5,227 bases of DNA from Clostridiaceae bacterium (GTDB taxonomy: Bacteria; Bacillota; Clostridia; Oscillospirales; Acutalibacteraceae), in the NCBI GenBank assembly GCA_016293225.1, contig JAEDEQ010000100.1, positions 1 to 5,227 of the forward strand, in the 5' to 3' direction. Below the pieces are notes generated by a model. That model worked only from the letters and a program-made list of their open reading frames with translations, was not told the DNA's origin and did not search any database. This document shows, piece by piece, positions 1 through 5,227 of this stretch (its first letter is position 1; each line of letters opens with the position of its first letter). The position numbers and the translations under genes are program-made.

Positions 1-363
1 TCCGGTCCTATCATTGAAAACATCTTTTATCCGAAATCGCCGCTGCATGCCGGCGCAATGATAATACGCGACAACAGAATCTGCGCCGCAGGATGCATTC
101 TTCCGCTGACGCAGAACAGACTCAGCCGCGAGCTGGGAACAAGGCACAGAGCCGCAGTCGGCATGAGCGAGAATTCGGACGCGCTCGTAATCGTTGTGTC
201 CGAGGAAACGGGCGCAGTGTCTGCCGCGCGCTCGGGTGTTCTCCGGCGCGGACTCACCAACGGCGAGCTGCTTGAAATTCTCTCGGACTTCGCCGTCGGC
301 AGCGAGGAGGAAAAGGCAGGCAAGCTCAGGGGCAGACGGAGGAAAAACGATGAAAAGGATTAA
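1..363 (+). CDS. cdaA: Diadenylate cyclase CdaA, C-terminal part (5' end outside window)
   Basis: C-terminal 120 codons of a membrane-type diadenylate cyclase (DisA_N/DAC domain), which condenses two ATP into c-di-AMP, a signal controlling potassium and osmolyte uptake and cell-wall homeostasis in Firmicutes. Frame 1 is open from base 1 to the TAA at 361-363. Visible conserved blocks: 'FYPKSPLHAGAMII' (bases 25-66), 'GTRHRAAVGMSE' (RHR at 142-150) and 'VSEETG'. These match CdaA closely in order and spacing. The N-terminal membrane helices lie upstream of the window. After the catalytic core there is a short basic, hydrophilic tail ending in RGRRRKNDEKD. Oddity: the DGA motif, whose Asp binds metal and is needed for catalysis in this family, reads Ala-Gly-Ala here (codons 49-57). 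The gene overlaps cdaR by 14 bp, implying translational coupling. Family assignment is secure; catalytic competence is doubtful. Confidence 0.93.
   Translation, partial: SGPIIENIFYPKSPLHAGAMIIRDNRICAAGCILPLTQNRLSRELGTRHRAAVGMSENSDALVIVVSEETGAVSAARSGVLRRGLTNGELLEILSDFAVGSEEEKAGKLRGRRRKNDEKD
338..342 (+). promoter_or_regulatory. Ribosome binding site of cdaR
   Basis: GGAGG lies inside the 3' end of cdaA, 7 nt before the ATG at 350. It fixes the cdaR start at 350 rather than at the in-frame ATG at 194, whose extra 52 residues would simply overlap cdaA coding sequence. Confidence 0.85.
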
Positions 364-1663
364 GACGGATTTTTTTGAAAAAATCTTTTATAACAACAAG
401 TTCCTGTTTGTTCTTTCGCTCATTCTTTCAATTGCTCTCTGGGCAACCGTGAAGATAAATTACAGCGAAAACACAACAAGAACCATCACCGAAGTCAAGG
501 CAACGATTGACAGCACCCTTGCCTCGGAAAACGACTTTGTTCCCTTTGTTGAAAAAGGCGGACTGAATGTTGACGTTGAGGTCAGCGGTAAAAGCTACAA
601 CATAAACTCGCTGAAAAAGGACGACATCATTGTTGAAGCCACAAGCGGATATATCGACTCTGCAGGCTATAAGGTTCTCACGTTCAGCGCACGCTCAAGC
701 GAGACGGGCGTTGACATAACCTCCGTTAATCCGTCGTCAGTCACCGTTTTTTTTGACAGGAAGGCGAACGACGCTTTCAATGTTGAAGCAAAAATCAAAA
801 ACACCGAAGCGCTTGAAAGTACCGACGGCTACTTTGTCGGAAAGCCCGTTCCGTCGCTCAACACCGTGAATGTCAGCGGTCCTGCCTCGGTTATCGAAAA
901 CCTAAAAAAGGTCAGCTTTGTTGCAAAGGTGGACAATGAACTTCTTCCTTTGACGCAGACTATTGATGTTCCGGCAACTATTTCATACGAAACCGACAGC
1001 AAACGCGGAAAGGAATTTCTCGTCTGCTCCGATGTTGGGGACAAGTCCAATCCGGCAACGATAACAATACCGGTTTCAAAGCTCAAAACGGTCAAAACCA
1101 CTGTGAAGTTTGTAGGTCAGCCGAAGTATTACGACGAAAATCCGCCGCGCGTTGTTGTTGATCCGGCGCAGGTGGAAATATCATACAATCCGGCTGATGA
1201 GGAGTATGACAGCTACAACGTTGCAACAATAGATTTCAGTAAGCTCCAGAGCGGAAAGAACACCTTTGAATTCGACGTTGACGAAAAGAACGCCGCTTCC
1301 CTTGTTGACAAGAGCATCAAGACGTTCAAAGTAACGGTGGATCTCGGCTCGGTCAGCGAGACTACGATTGACGCTTCCGCGGCAAACATTGTTTTCCTCA
1401 ATCAGTCAAAGGATCACAAGTACACCGCGTCGCTGAAAAACATGGGGCTTGACAGCGTGACGATAATCGGCCCGAAAAAGAGCCTTGAAAAGATAACGGC
1501 GGACATGCTCCAGATTGAAATCAACGTATCCTCGCTGGACACCTCGCTTTCGGGCTATCAGCGCGTTTCAATTTCGAATATCTCTATCCGTTCGGAGGAG
1601 ATAAACGATTGCTGGGTATACGGCTCGTACCGCGCCAAGGTTGCGGTCAGCGAAAAGAAATAA
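350..1663 (+). CDS. cdaR: CdaR, YbbR-domain regulator of CdaA
   Basis: A 437-residue single-pass membrane protein. Residues 1-16 form a short basic cytoplasmic start, residues 17-34 (FLFVLSLILSIALWATV) form one transmembrane helix, and the rest is extracytoplasmic and beta-rich. Four YbbR-like modules can be traced at about 45-137, 143-243, 247-333 and 340-434. Two of them carry the typical 'V.(V/I).GP..(S/V).(I/L)..(L/I)' turn (GP at 177-178 and 374-375), followed by an 'I(D/N)(V/L)' strand region. In Firmicutes, CdaR contacts CdaA at the membrane and modulates c-di-AMP synthesis; that role is family knowledge, supported here by direct adjacency and the 14-bp overlap with cdaA. The start at 350 is chosen because of the GGAGG at 338-342 and because the transmembrane helix then sits at the usual N-terminal position. 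Many organisms have glmM next in the operon; it is absent here. Confidence 0.92.
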   Translation: MKRIKTDFFEKIFYNNKFLFVLSLILSIALWATVKINYSENTTRTITEVKATIDSTLASENDFVPFVEKGGLNVDVEVSGKSYNINSLKKDDIIVEATSGYIDSAGYKVLTFSARSSETGVDITSVNPSSVTVFFDRKANDAFNVEAKIKNTEALESTDGYFVGKPVPSLNTVNVSGPASVIENLKKVSFVAKVDNELLPLTQTIDVPATISYETDSKRGKEFLVCSDVGDKSNPATITIPVSKLKTVKTTVKFVGQPKYYDENPPRVVVDPAQVEISYNPADEEYDSYNVATIDFSKLQSGKNTFEFDVDEKNAASLVDKSIKTFKVTVDLGSVSETTIDASAANIVFLNQSKDHKYTASLKNMGLDSVTIIGPKKSLEKITADMLQIEINVSSLDTSLSGYQRVSISNISIRSEEINDCWVYGSYRAKVAVSEKK

Positions 1664-1671
1664 AAAATTGA

Positions 1672-1714
1672 AAGAACCGAAGCTTTCTTCAGCGGACGGC
1701 TTCGGTTCTTGTTT
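1672..1714 (+). terminator. Hairpin after cdaR, probable weak intrinsic terminator or attenuator
   Basis: Perfect 12-bp inverted repeat: AAGAACCGAAGC (1672-1683) pairs with GCTTCGGTTCTT (1699-1710) around a 15-nt loop, followed by GTTT. The stem starts 8 nt after the cdaR stop. The T-tract is interrupted (TTCTTGTTT, partly inside the stem), so termination may be incomplete. The next gene begins only 16 nt after the last T, so this element sits between cdaR and the permease leader. Confidence 0.7.
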
Positions 1715-1715
1715 G

Positions 1716-1723
1716 AAAGGAAG
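1716..1723 (+). promoter_or_regulatory. Ribosome binding site for the TTG-initiated permease
   Basis: AAAGGAAG lies 7 nt before the TTG at 1731, a normal spacing. This supports the TTG over the first in-frame ATG at 1767, which would cut off the first half of helix 1. The site begins one base after the preceding hairpin and its T-tract. Confidence 0.75.
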
Positions 1724-1730
1724 ATAAAAA

Positions 1731-2510
1731 TTGCTGATTAAAATTCTTGTCTGCTTTTTTGCCGGAATGGGAGCCGGACTCGGAACGGGCTTTGCCGGCC
1801 TGAGCGCCGCCGCCGTTATAAGTCCAATGCTCATTTCGTTTCTTGATATGCCTGCTTATCAGGCTGTCGGCATAGCGCTTGCAAGCGATGTTCTTGCAAG
1901 TGCAGTCAGCGCGTATACATACGGAAAGCACAAGAATCTCGATGTAAAGAACGGCACGATAATGATGGCGTGCGTGCTGCTTTTCACCGCTGTGGGCAGC
2001 TATGTTTCCTCGCTTGTTGAGACAAAAACAATGGGCACAATGTCAACTGTCATGACAATGTTCCTCGGTCTGCGCTTCCTCATAAGGCCGGTAATGACCA
2101 CAAAGGAGGGCATGGAAAGCGCCCTCAGCAAAAAGCAGCGTATTGTCCGCTCGGTTATAGGCGGCTGCGGCATAGGCTTTATCTGCGGCTTTGTCGGCGC
2201 GGGCGGAGGAATGATGATGCTGCTTGTCCTCACAAGCGTGCTCGGCTATGAGCTGAAAACCGCCGTCGGAACAAGCGTGTTCATAATGACGTTCACCGCC
2301 CTCACCGGCTCGGTAAGCCATTTTGCCATTGACAGGGGCGTGAGCGATATTTTTACGCTTGTTTTCTGCGTTGTTTTCACTTTCATTTGGGCGCAGATTG
2401 CCGCAAGGATTGCAAACAGGGCAAGCGCAAAAACGCTCAACCGCATCACCGGAGTCATTCTGATTCTTACCGGCGCAGTAACAATAGCGTTCAAGCTTCT
2501 TTCAAAGTAA
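1731..2510 (+). CDS. TauE/SafE-family membrane permease
   Basis: A 259-residue polytopic membrane protein, the usual length for TauE/SafE (DUF81) transporters. About 7-8 hydrophobic segments are visible, roughly at residues 3-30, 44-62, 76-96, 102-119, 140-170, 178-200, 205-224 and 238-256. The family's internal duplication shows as two glycine-rich blocks: 'GTGFAGLSAAAVISPML' (18-34) and 'GFVGAGGGMMMLLVLT' (153-168), the latter followed by 'TAVGTSVFIMTFTALTGSVSHF' (177-198), a typical block of the second half. The first repeat lacks the GGG cluster. Members export or import sulfite, sulfoacetate or other small organic or sulfur anions, but the substrate cannot be read from sequence and most Firmicute members are uncharacterised. 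It starts with TTG, preceded by a good ribosome binding site. It follows cdaR in the same direction with a hairpin between them and has no clear promoter of its own. Confidence 0.88.
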   Translation: MLIKILVCFFAGMGAGLGTGFAGLSAAAVISPMLISFLDMPAYQAVGIALASDVLASAVSAYTYGKHKNLDVKNGTIMMACVLLFTAVGSYVSSLVETKTMGTMSTVMTMFLGLRFLIRPVMTTKEGMESALSKKQRIVRSVIGGCGIGFICGFVGAGGGMMMLLVLTSVLGYELKTAVGTSVFIMTFTALTGSVSHFAIDRGVSDIFTLVFCVVFTFIWAQIAARIANRASAKTLNRITGVILILTGAVTIAFKLLSK

Positions 2511-2537
2511 AAGGATACAAAAAGGATAAAAAAAATC

Positions 2538-2571
2538 ACCGCACGAAAGCCTTTCACGGCAATCGTGCGGT
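2538..2571. terminator. Bidirectional intrinsic terminator between convergent genes
   Basis: Perfect 9-bp inverted repeat ACCGCACGA (2538-2546) / TCGTGCGGT (2563-2571), with an inner GCC/GGC pairing (2549-2551 with 2558-2560). On the minus strand the stem is followed by GA and eight T (complement of the A-run 2528-2535), a strong signal for the phosphoesterase gene, whose stop lies 20 nt away. On the plus strand it is followed by TTGCTTTG, a weaker tract for the permease gene. One hairpin therefore serves both converging genes. Confidence 0.85.
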
Positions 2572-2590
2572 TTGCTTTGCGGCTGTAAAA

Positions 2591-4078
2591 TCAGAAGGTG
2601 CCCTCGCTTATATAGACCCTTAAAAGCTCCGGCAGCATACGCAAAAACGTCGGAAGCCAGGTAAAGAACGTATATTCTGCAAGCGAGAGGAAGGACGGAA
2701 CAACGCCGATAGCGTAGTCAAGAGCGTCCGTTTTGTTTGCCTTTTCACAGGAAGGAACGTTTTTGCCCGTGTCCTTTTTCAGAGTGAGAGAGTCAATCTT
2801 CGTCACAACATCTTTTCCGTTTTCGTCCTTTTCGTCTGCAAGAATATAGGCGTCAAGGTTCAGCGTTCCGTTTTCAATAGTGATGTTTGAAAAGCAGCCG
2901 CCGATGTTTGTTTCCTTTGTGCTGTTCCAGTCGGCGCCGTTCCAGTAGTTCGCCCAGCCCTCTTTTTGAACGGTGAGCGCACCGATGAACGAGGTGTCAA
3001 GAAAATAATCGGCAAGGAACGTGCGGATCTGATAGCGTTTTGAGCCTGCCGTTCCGGAAAGCACATAGGTTGTGCCGCTTTCGTCAGGCTTGTTGTCCCT
3101 GAGCTTTTTTGTGCGCAGATACAAATGATCGTGTCCGGAAAAAACGATGTCCGCGTTTCCCTCGTCAAGCACCTTTGCAAGAGCTTGTTGAAGATAGAGA
3201 GCGTCGGGCCACTTTCCGTCCTTTCCGAGCGTATAGGGCGATTTGTGCATAAAGACAATTTTCCAGTCTCTGTCCGTGGAGGCAAGGTCATTTTTGAGCC
3301 AGGAAAGCTGCGCGTTTGAAACACAGAGCAAGTCGTTTGTGTTGAGCACGGAAAAGTGAGCGTTGCCGTAGTCGAACGAGTAGTTGACGCCGTTCAGGGT
3401 CTGAACGCTTTCGCTCGTGTCAAGGTTAAACATATTGTTAAACCAATTCCATTTTCCGAGTCCGTCGTGGTTTCCGGCAACGGGAACAAGGGTAACGCTT
3501 CTGTTAATGCTGCCGAATGCGCGGTCATAAAGGTTCCATTCCTCGTTGGTGCAGTCGTTTGTAAAGTCTCCGAGGTTTGCAACAAAGTCTGCGTCCGGGT
3601 TTTGTTCAAGAGCTTTTTTCAGCACCGCCGCGCCTTTTGCAAAGCCGTCTTCCGATGAGGCCTGAACGTCAGAAACGGTAATAAAGCTCAGGCGGCTGTC
3701 GGCGTCGTCGGTCCTGAACGAGCCCTCCTCGCTCCAAACGCTGCCGTTGCCGGCAATGTAGGTGTATTCCGTGCCCTTTTCAAGGCCGGAAACCGTCAGC
3801 TTATGCATGAAAAGGCCGTTTTGGTTTTTGCAGACGGGAGCGGAAAAACTCAGCGAGGAGGAGACGTCCTCGCCGTTTTTGAAGATTTTCAGGGCGGTGT
3901 CCGTTTTGCTTTTTGTGTACCAGCAAAAGCCCCTTGAAGCTGCTGTGTCACCGTTGACGCACACGCTGAGCCTTGAAACGGCGCAGTCCTCGTCTTGAGC
4001 AAAGGAGAATGTAGGAACCGAAAGGACAAGCGCAAGACAAAGCAGAAGAGACAGGAAAGCATTGTGCAGGCTTTTCAT
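2591..4078 (-). CDS. Secreted calcineurin-like metallophosphoesterase with N-terminal Fn3-like domain
   Basis: A 495-residue exported enzyme predicted to hydrolyse phosphate esters outside the membrane; its substrate is unknown. A signal peptide covers about residues 1-27 (hydrophobic LSLLLCLALVLSV, likely cut after FSFA). Residues ~33-123 resemble the Fn3-like N-terminal domain of purple acid phosphatases ('HKLTVSGLEKGTEYTYIAG', 92-110, then 'FRT'). The catalytic domain has the metallophosphoesterase motifs in order: D137-V-Q139, G170-D171-F-T-N174, G202-N-H204-D205, H278 and G315-H316-D-H318. Motif I has Gln where His is common, and the GD motif lacks the Tyr of true purple acid phosphatases, so a close relative is more likely than a classical one. 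The C-terminus (about 453-489) is hydrophobic with several prolines and may bind the membrane. I chose the ATG at 4078 because AGAGG (4091-4087) lies 8 nt upstream; a GTG at 4084 adds two residues but sits only 2 nt from that site. It has its own promoter (4147-4175) and terminator. Confidence 0.88.
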   Translation of the reverse strand: MKSLHNAFLSLLLCLALVLSVPTFSFAQDEDCAVSRLSVCVNGDTAASRGFCWYTKSKTDTALKIFKNGEDVSSSLSFSAPVCKNQNGLFMHKLTVSGLEKGTEYTYIAGNGSVWSEEGSFRTDDADSRLSFITVSDVQASSEDGFAKGAAVLKKALEQNPDADFVANLGDFTNDCTNEEWNLYDRAFGSINRSVTLVPVAGNHDGLGKWNWFNNMFNLDTSESVQTLNGVNYSFDYGNAHFSVLNTNDLLCVSNAQLSWLKNDLASTDRDWKIVFMHKSPYTLGKDGKWPDALYLQQALAKVLDEGNADIVFSGHDHLYLRTKKLRDNKPDESGTTYVLSGTAGSKRYQIRTFLADYFLDTSFIGALTVQKEGWANYWNGADWNSTKETNIGGCFSNITIENGTLNLDAYILADEKDENGKDVVTKIDSLTLKKDTGKNVPSCEKANKTDALDYAIGVVPSFLSLAEYTFFTWLPTFLRMLPELLRVYISEGTF

Positions 4079-4086
4079 TTTCACAA

Positions 4087-4091
4087 CCTCT
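4087..4091 (-). promoter_or_regulatory. Ribosome binding site of the phosphoesterase gene
   Basis: AGAGG on the minus strand, 8 nt before the ATG at 4078 and only 2 nt before the alternative GTG at 4084. This spacing decides for the ATG. It lies 7 nt downstream of a GC-rich leader hairpin. Confidence 0.75.
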
Positions 4092-4098
4092 TTCTGAT

Positions 4099-4132
4099 TC
4101 CGGAGCCGCCGGAAAGCAGGCGGTTATCCGGA
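4099..4132 (-). promoter_or_regulatory. GC-rich hairpin in the 5' leader of the phosphoesterase mRNA
   Basis: Two nested stems: outer TCCGGA (4099-4104) with TCCGGA (4127-4132), inner CCGCC (4106-4110) with GGCGG (4119-4123), with a small bulge between them and an 8-nt loop. With transcription starting near 4140, it fills most of the roughly 60-nt leader and ends 7 nt before the ribosome binding site. It could stabilise the mRNA or affect translation. There is no T-tract, so it is not an intrinsic terminator. Confidence 0.55.
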
Positions 4133-4146
4133 GATTATTTTACTAA

Positions 4147-4175
4147 ATTATAAATCTGTAAGGTTTATAAGTCAA
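4147..4175 (-). promoter_or_regulatory. Sigma-A-type promoter for the phosphoesterase gene
   Basis: On the minus strand: TTGACT (4175-4170), a 17-nt spacer, then a perfect TATAAT (4152-4147). The -35 box matches TTGACA at 5 of 6 positions. The predicted transcript start is near 4140, giving a leader of about 60 nt before the ATG at 4078. Confidence 0.8.
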
Positions 4176-4180
4176 CCTTA
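4159..4180. promoter_or_regulatory. Inverted repeat over the phosphoesterase -35 box, candidate operator
   Basis: TAAGGTT (4159-4165), an 8-nt spacer, AACCTTA (4174-4180): a perfect 7-bp dyad. It covers the -35 box and upstream part of the spacer of the minus-strand promoter, where a bound repressor or a MerR-like activator could act. No regulator gene is in the window, so the binding protein is unknown. Confidence 0.4.
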
Positions 4181-4201
4181 AAAAGTAAAAATAAAAAACA
4201 T

Positions 4202-4230
4202 TTGCCAATTTGCCGTTTATATTGTATAAT
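4202..4230 (+). promoter_or_regulatory. Sigma-A-type promoter for the acyltransferase-like gene
   Basis: TTGCCA (4202-4207), a 17-nt spacer, TATAAT (4225-4230). The -35 box matches consensus at 5 of 6 positions and the -10 box is perfect. Predicted start near 4237, giving a leader of about 50 nt. A second TATAAT occurs at 4245-4250, 17 nt after TTGTAT (4222-4227), and is a weaker alternative. The flanking DNA is very AT-rich. Confidence 0.78.
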
Positions 4231-4286
4231 AATAAGCTGATAATTATAATGAGCTATTATTGCTGTTTACGAGGTTGCTTTCTTTC

Positions 4287-5227
4287 ATGAAAAAGAATAA
4301 TTTTGAGTGGTTCAAGCTTGACAACGCCGCAAAGATTTTTCCCGGTCAAAACTCAAAAACATGGTCAAATGTTTTTCGGATAGGCGTTGAGCTGAAGGAG
4401 AGGGTTGATCCGCTGCTGCTTAAAAAAGCGCTTTGCAGAACGCTGCAAAGGATGCCGTGCTTTAACGTGCGGATAAAGGCGGGCTTCTTCTGGTATTATT
4501 TTGAAAAGAATCCCAACGATCCCCTTGTTCTTGAGGACGTCAGAAATATCTGCTACCGCGTTAAGTTCAAGGAAAACGGCGGCTATCTTTTCCGCGTTTT
4601 CTATCACGGAAACCGTATATCCGCCGACGTTTTCCACGCCATTTCCGACGGCTACGGCAACACCGTTTTTGTTTCCACCCTTGTTGCCGAATATCTTCGT
4701 CTCAAGGGATACGATATACCTGCCGGAGGAATGGTGCTCGATACCGGTGCTCAGCCCACCGAGGACGAAATGCTGGACGCATACACGCGCTTTGCTTCCT
4801 CAAAAGCGTCCTATAACCGCCGAGACAAGGCTGCTTATCACGCAGTCGGCACCAAAACGGGCAGGCATATGTGCAATTACACGGTCGGAATAATGTCCTT
4901 TGAGCAGGTTCATGCCGTTTCAAAGGGCTACGGCGTGACGGTTACCGAGTTTTTCGCTGCCATACTTATGGACATCCTATACAGAAAGCAGCTTGAGGAA
5001 AGGAAAAAGCAGCGCGAGGTCTCCGTTCAGATACCCGTGAATCTGCGGAAGTTTTTTCCGACAAACACGCTGCGCAACTTTGTTCTTTGCCTGCGCGTCA
5101 AAATGAATCCGGATATGGGCGAATATACCTTTGAGGAGATACTGAAGCTTGTCTCGCTCCAGCTTCGGCTTGTCAACGATGAAAAGACAGTCAATTCCAT
5201 GATGACGCAGAACCTTAAAATTGAGCA
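4287..5227 (+). CDS. Condensation/alcohol-acetyltransferase-like protein, N-terminal part (3' end outside window)
   Basis: An open frame of 313 complete codons from the ATG at 4287 to the window edge with no stop. It opens with 'FEWFKLDNAAKIFPG' (6-20) and then 'TWSNVFRIGVELKE' (25-38), a signature I know from Firmicute proteins annotated as alcohol acetyltransferases or condensation-domain-like. 'FHAISDG' (116-122) carries the HxxxDG catalytic motif (H117, D121, G122) of the CoA-dependent acyltransferase/condensation superfamily, followed by a helix ending 'STLVAEYLRLKG'. A later 'IPVNLRKFFPTNTLRNFVL' block (249-267) is the second conserved region of this type. No signal peptide or membrane helix is visible, so it is probably cytosolic. 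It would transfer an acyl group from CoA or a carrier to an alcohol or amine; the real substrate is unknown. GAGG at 4271-4274 is 12 nt from the ATG, a weak site. Members are commonly somewhat over 400 residues, so roughly a quarter is probably missing. Confidence 0.8.
   Translation, partial: MKKNNFEWFKLDNAAKIFPGQNSKTWSNVFRIGVELKERVDPLLLKKALCRTLQRMPCFNVRIKAGFFWYYFEKNPNDPLVLEDVRNICYRVKFKENGGYLFRVFYHGNRISADVFHAISDGYGNTVFVSTLVAEYLRLKGYDIPAGGMVLDTGAQPTEDEMLDAYTRFASSKASYNRRDKAAYHAVGTKTGRHMCNYTVGIMSFEQVHAVSKGYGVTVTEFFAAILMDILYRKQLEERKKQREVSVQIPVNLRKFFPTNTLRNFVLCLRVKMNPDMGEYTFEEILKLVSLQLRLVNDEKTVNSMMTQNLKIE

Noticed and set aside
194..349. N-terminal extension of cdaR to the in-frame ATG at 194
   Set aside because: The extra 52 residues overlap cdaA coding sequence, have no membrane-protein character, and the GGAGG at 338-342 points to the ATG at 350.
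829..1401. Minus-strand open frames opposite cdaR
   Set aside because: Antisense to a well-supported gene, no family features and no ribosome binding site that I can see.
2000..2557. Minus-strand open frames opposite the permease
   Set aside because: They mirror the permease codons; hydrophobic stretches are a by-product of the sense strand, and one runs across the terminator hairpin.
3125..3998. Plus-strand and alternate-frame open frames within the phosphoesterase gene
   Set aside because: Shadows of a gene whose catalytic motifs are all in the minus 2591-4078 frame.
4079..4084. GTG at 4084 as the phosphoesterase start
   Set aside because: The ribosome binding site AGAGG is only 2 nt away, too close; the ATG at 4078 has 8 nt spacing.
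4201..4214. Direct repeat TTTGCC at 4201 and 4209
   Set aside because: Only 6 bp, two copies, and one overlaps the -35 box; not enough to call an operator.
4365..4923. Open frames in other frames across the acyltransferase-like gene
   Set aside because: The frame from 4287 stays open for 313 codons and has family motifs; the others are low-complexity shadows.
1..5227. Mobile element, CRISPR array, tRNA, phage or defence system
   Set aside because: No transposase, integrase, repeat array, terminal repeats or tRNA-like fold seen; gene content is ordinary chromosomal housekeeping plus accessory enzymes.

Overview
The window looks like chromosomal DNA from a low-to-mid GC Firmicute, most likely a Clostridia member of the Ruminococcaceae/Oscillospiraceae type. 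The evidence is the cdaA-cdaR pair, GGAGG-type ribosome binding sites, TTGNNN-N17-TATAAT promoters, and an acyltransferase opening with an 'LDNAAKIFP' signature that I associate with gut Clostridia. The taxon is inferred from gene content and style only. I see no mobile element, CRISPR array, tRNA or rRNA.

Layout. (1) Positions 1-363, + strand: the C-terminal 120 codons of the diadenylate cyclase cdaA, cut by the window edge. (2) Positions 350-1663, +: cdaR, a membrane-anchored protein with YbbR-like repeats, overlapping cdaA by 14 bp. (3) Positions 1672-1714: a 12-bp perfect hairpin with a weak T-tract. (4) Positions 1731-2510, +: a TauE/SafE-family membrane permease with a TTG start. (5) Positions 2538-2571: a hairpin that can end transcription from both sides. 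(6) Positions 2591-4078, - strand: a secreted calcineurin-like metallophosphoesterase with an N-terminal Fn3-like domain and an odd hydrophobic C-terminus. (7) Positions 4079-4286: a divergent intergenic region with one good promoter per strand, a dyad over one of them, and a GC-rich leader hairpin. (8) Positions 4287-5227, +: the start of a condensation/alcohol-acetyltransferase-like protein (HxxxDG motif), running off the window.

How the genes relate. CdaA makes c-di-AMP and CdaR is its extracytoplasmic partner, so the first two genes are one functional unit. The permease lies in the same direction with no obvious promoter of its own. The phosphatase and acyltransferase are divergently transcribed and need not share a pathway.

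The most notable point is in cdaA: the near-invariant catalytic DGA motif reads AGA (Ala codon gcc at 49-51), while the RHR motif and the rest of the domain are intact. If real, this predicts a cyclase with little or no activity; a one-base sequencing or assembly error (gac to gcc) must be excluded first. The rest of the window is fairly ordinary, and I found no convincing new multi-gene system.
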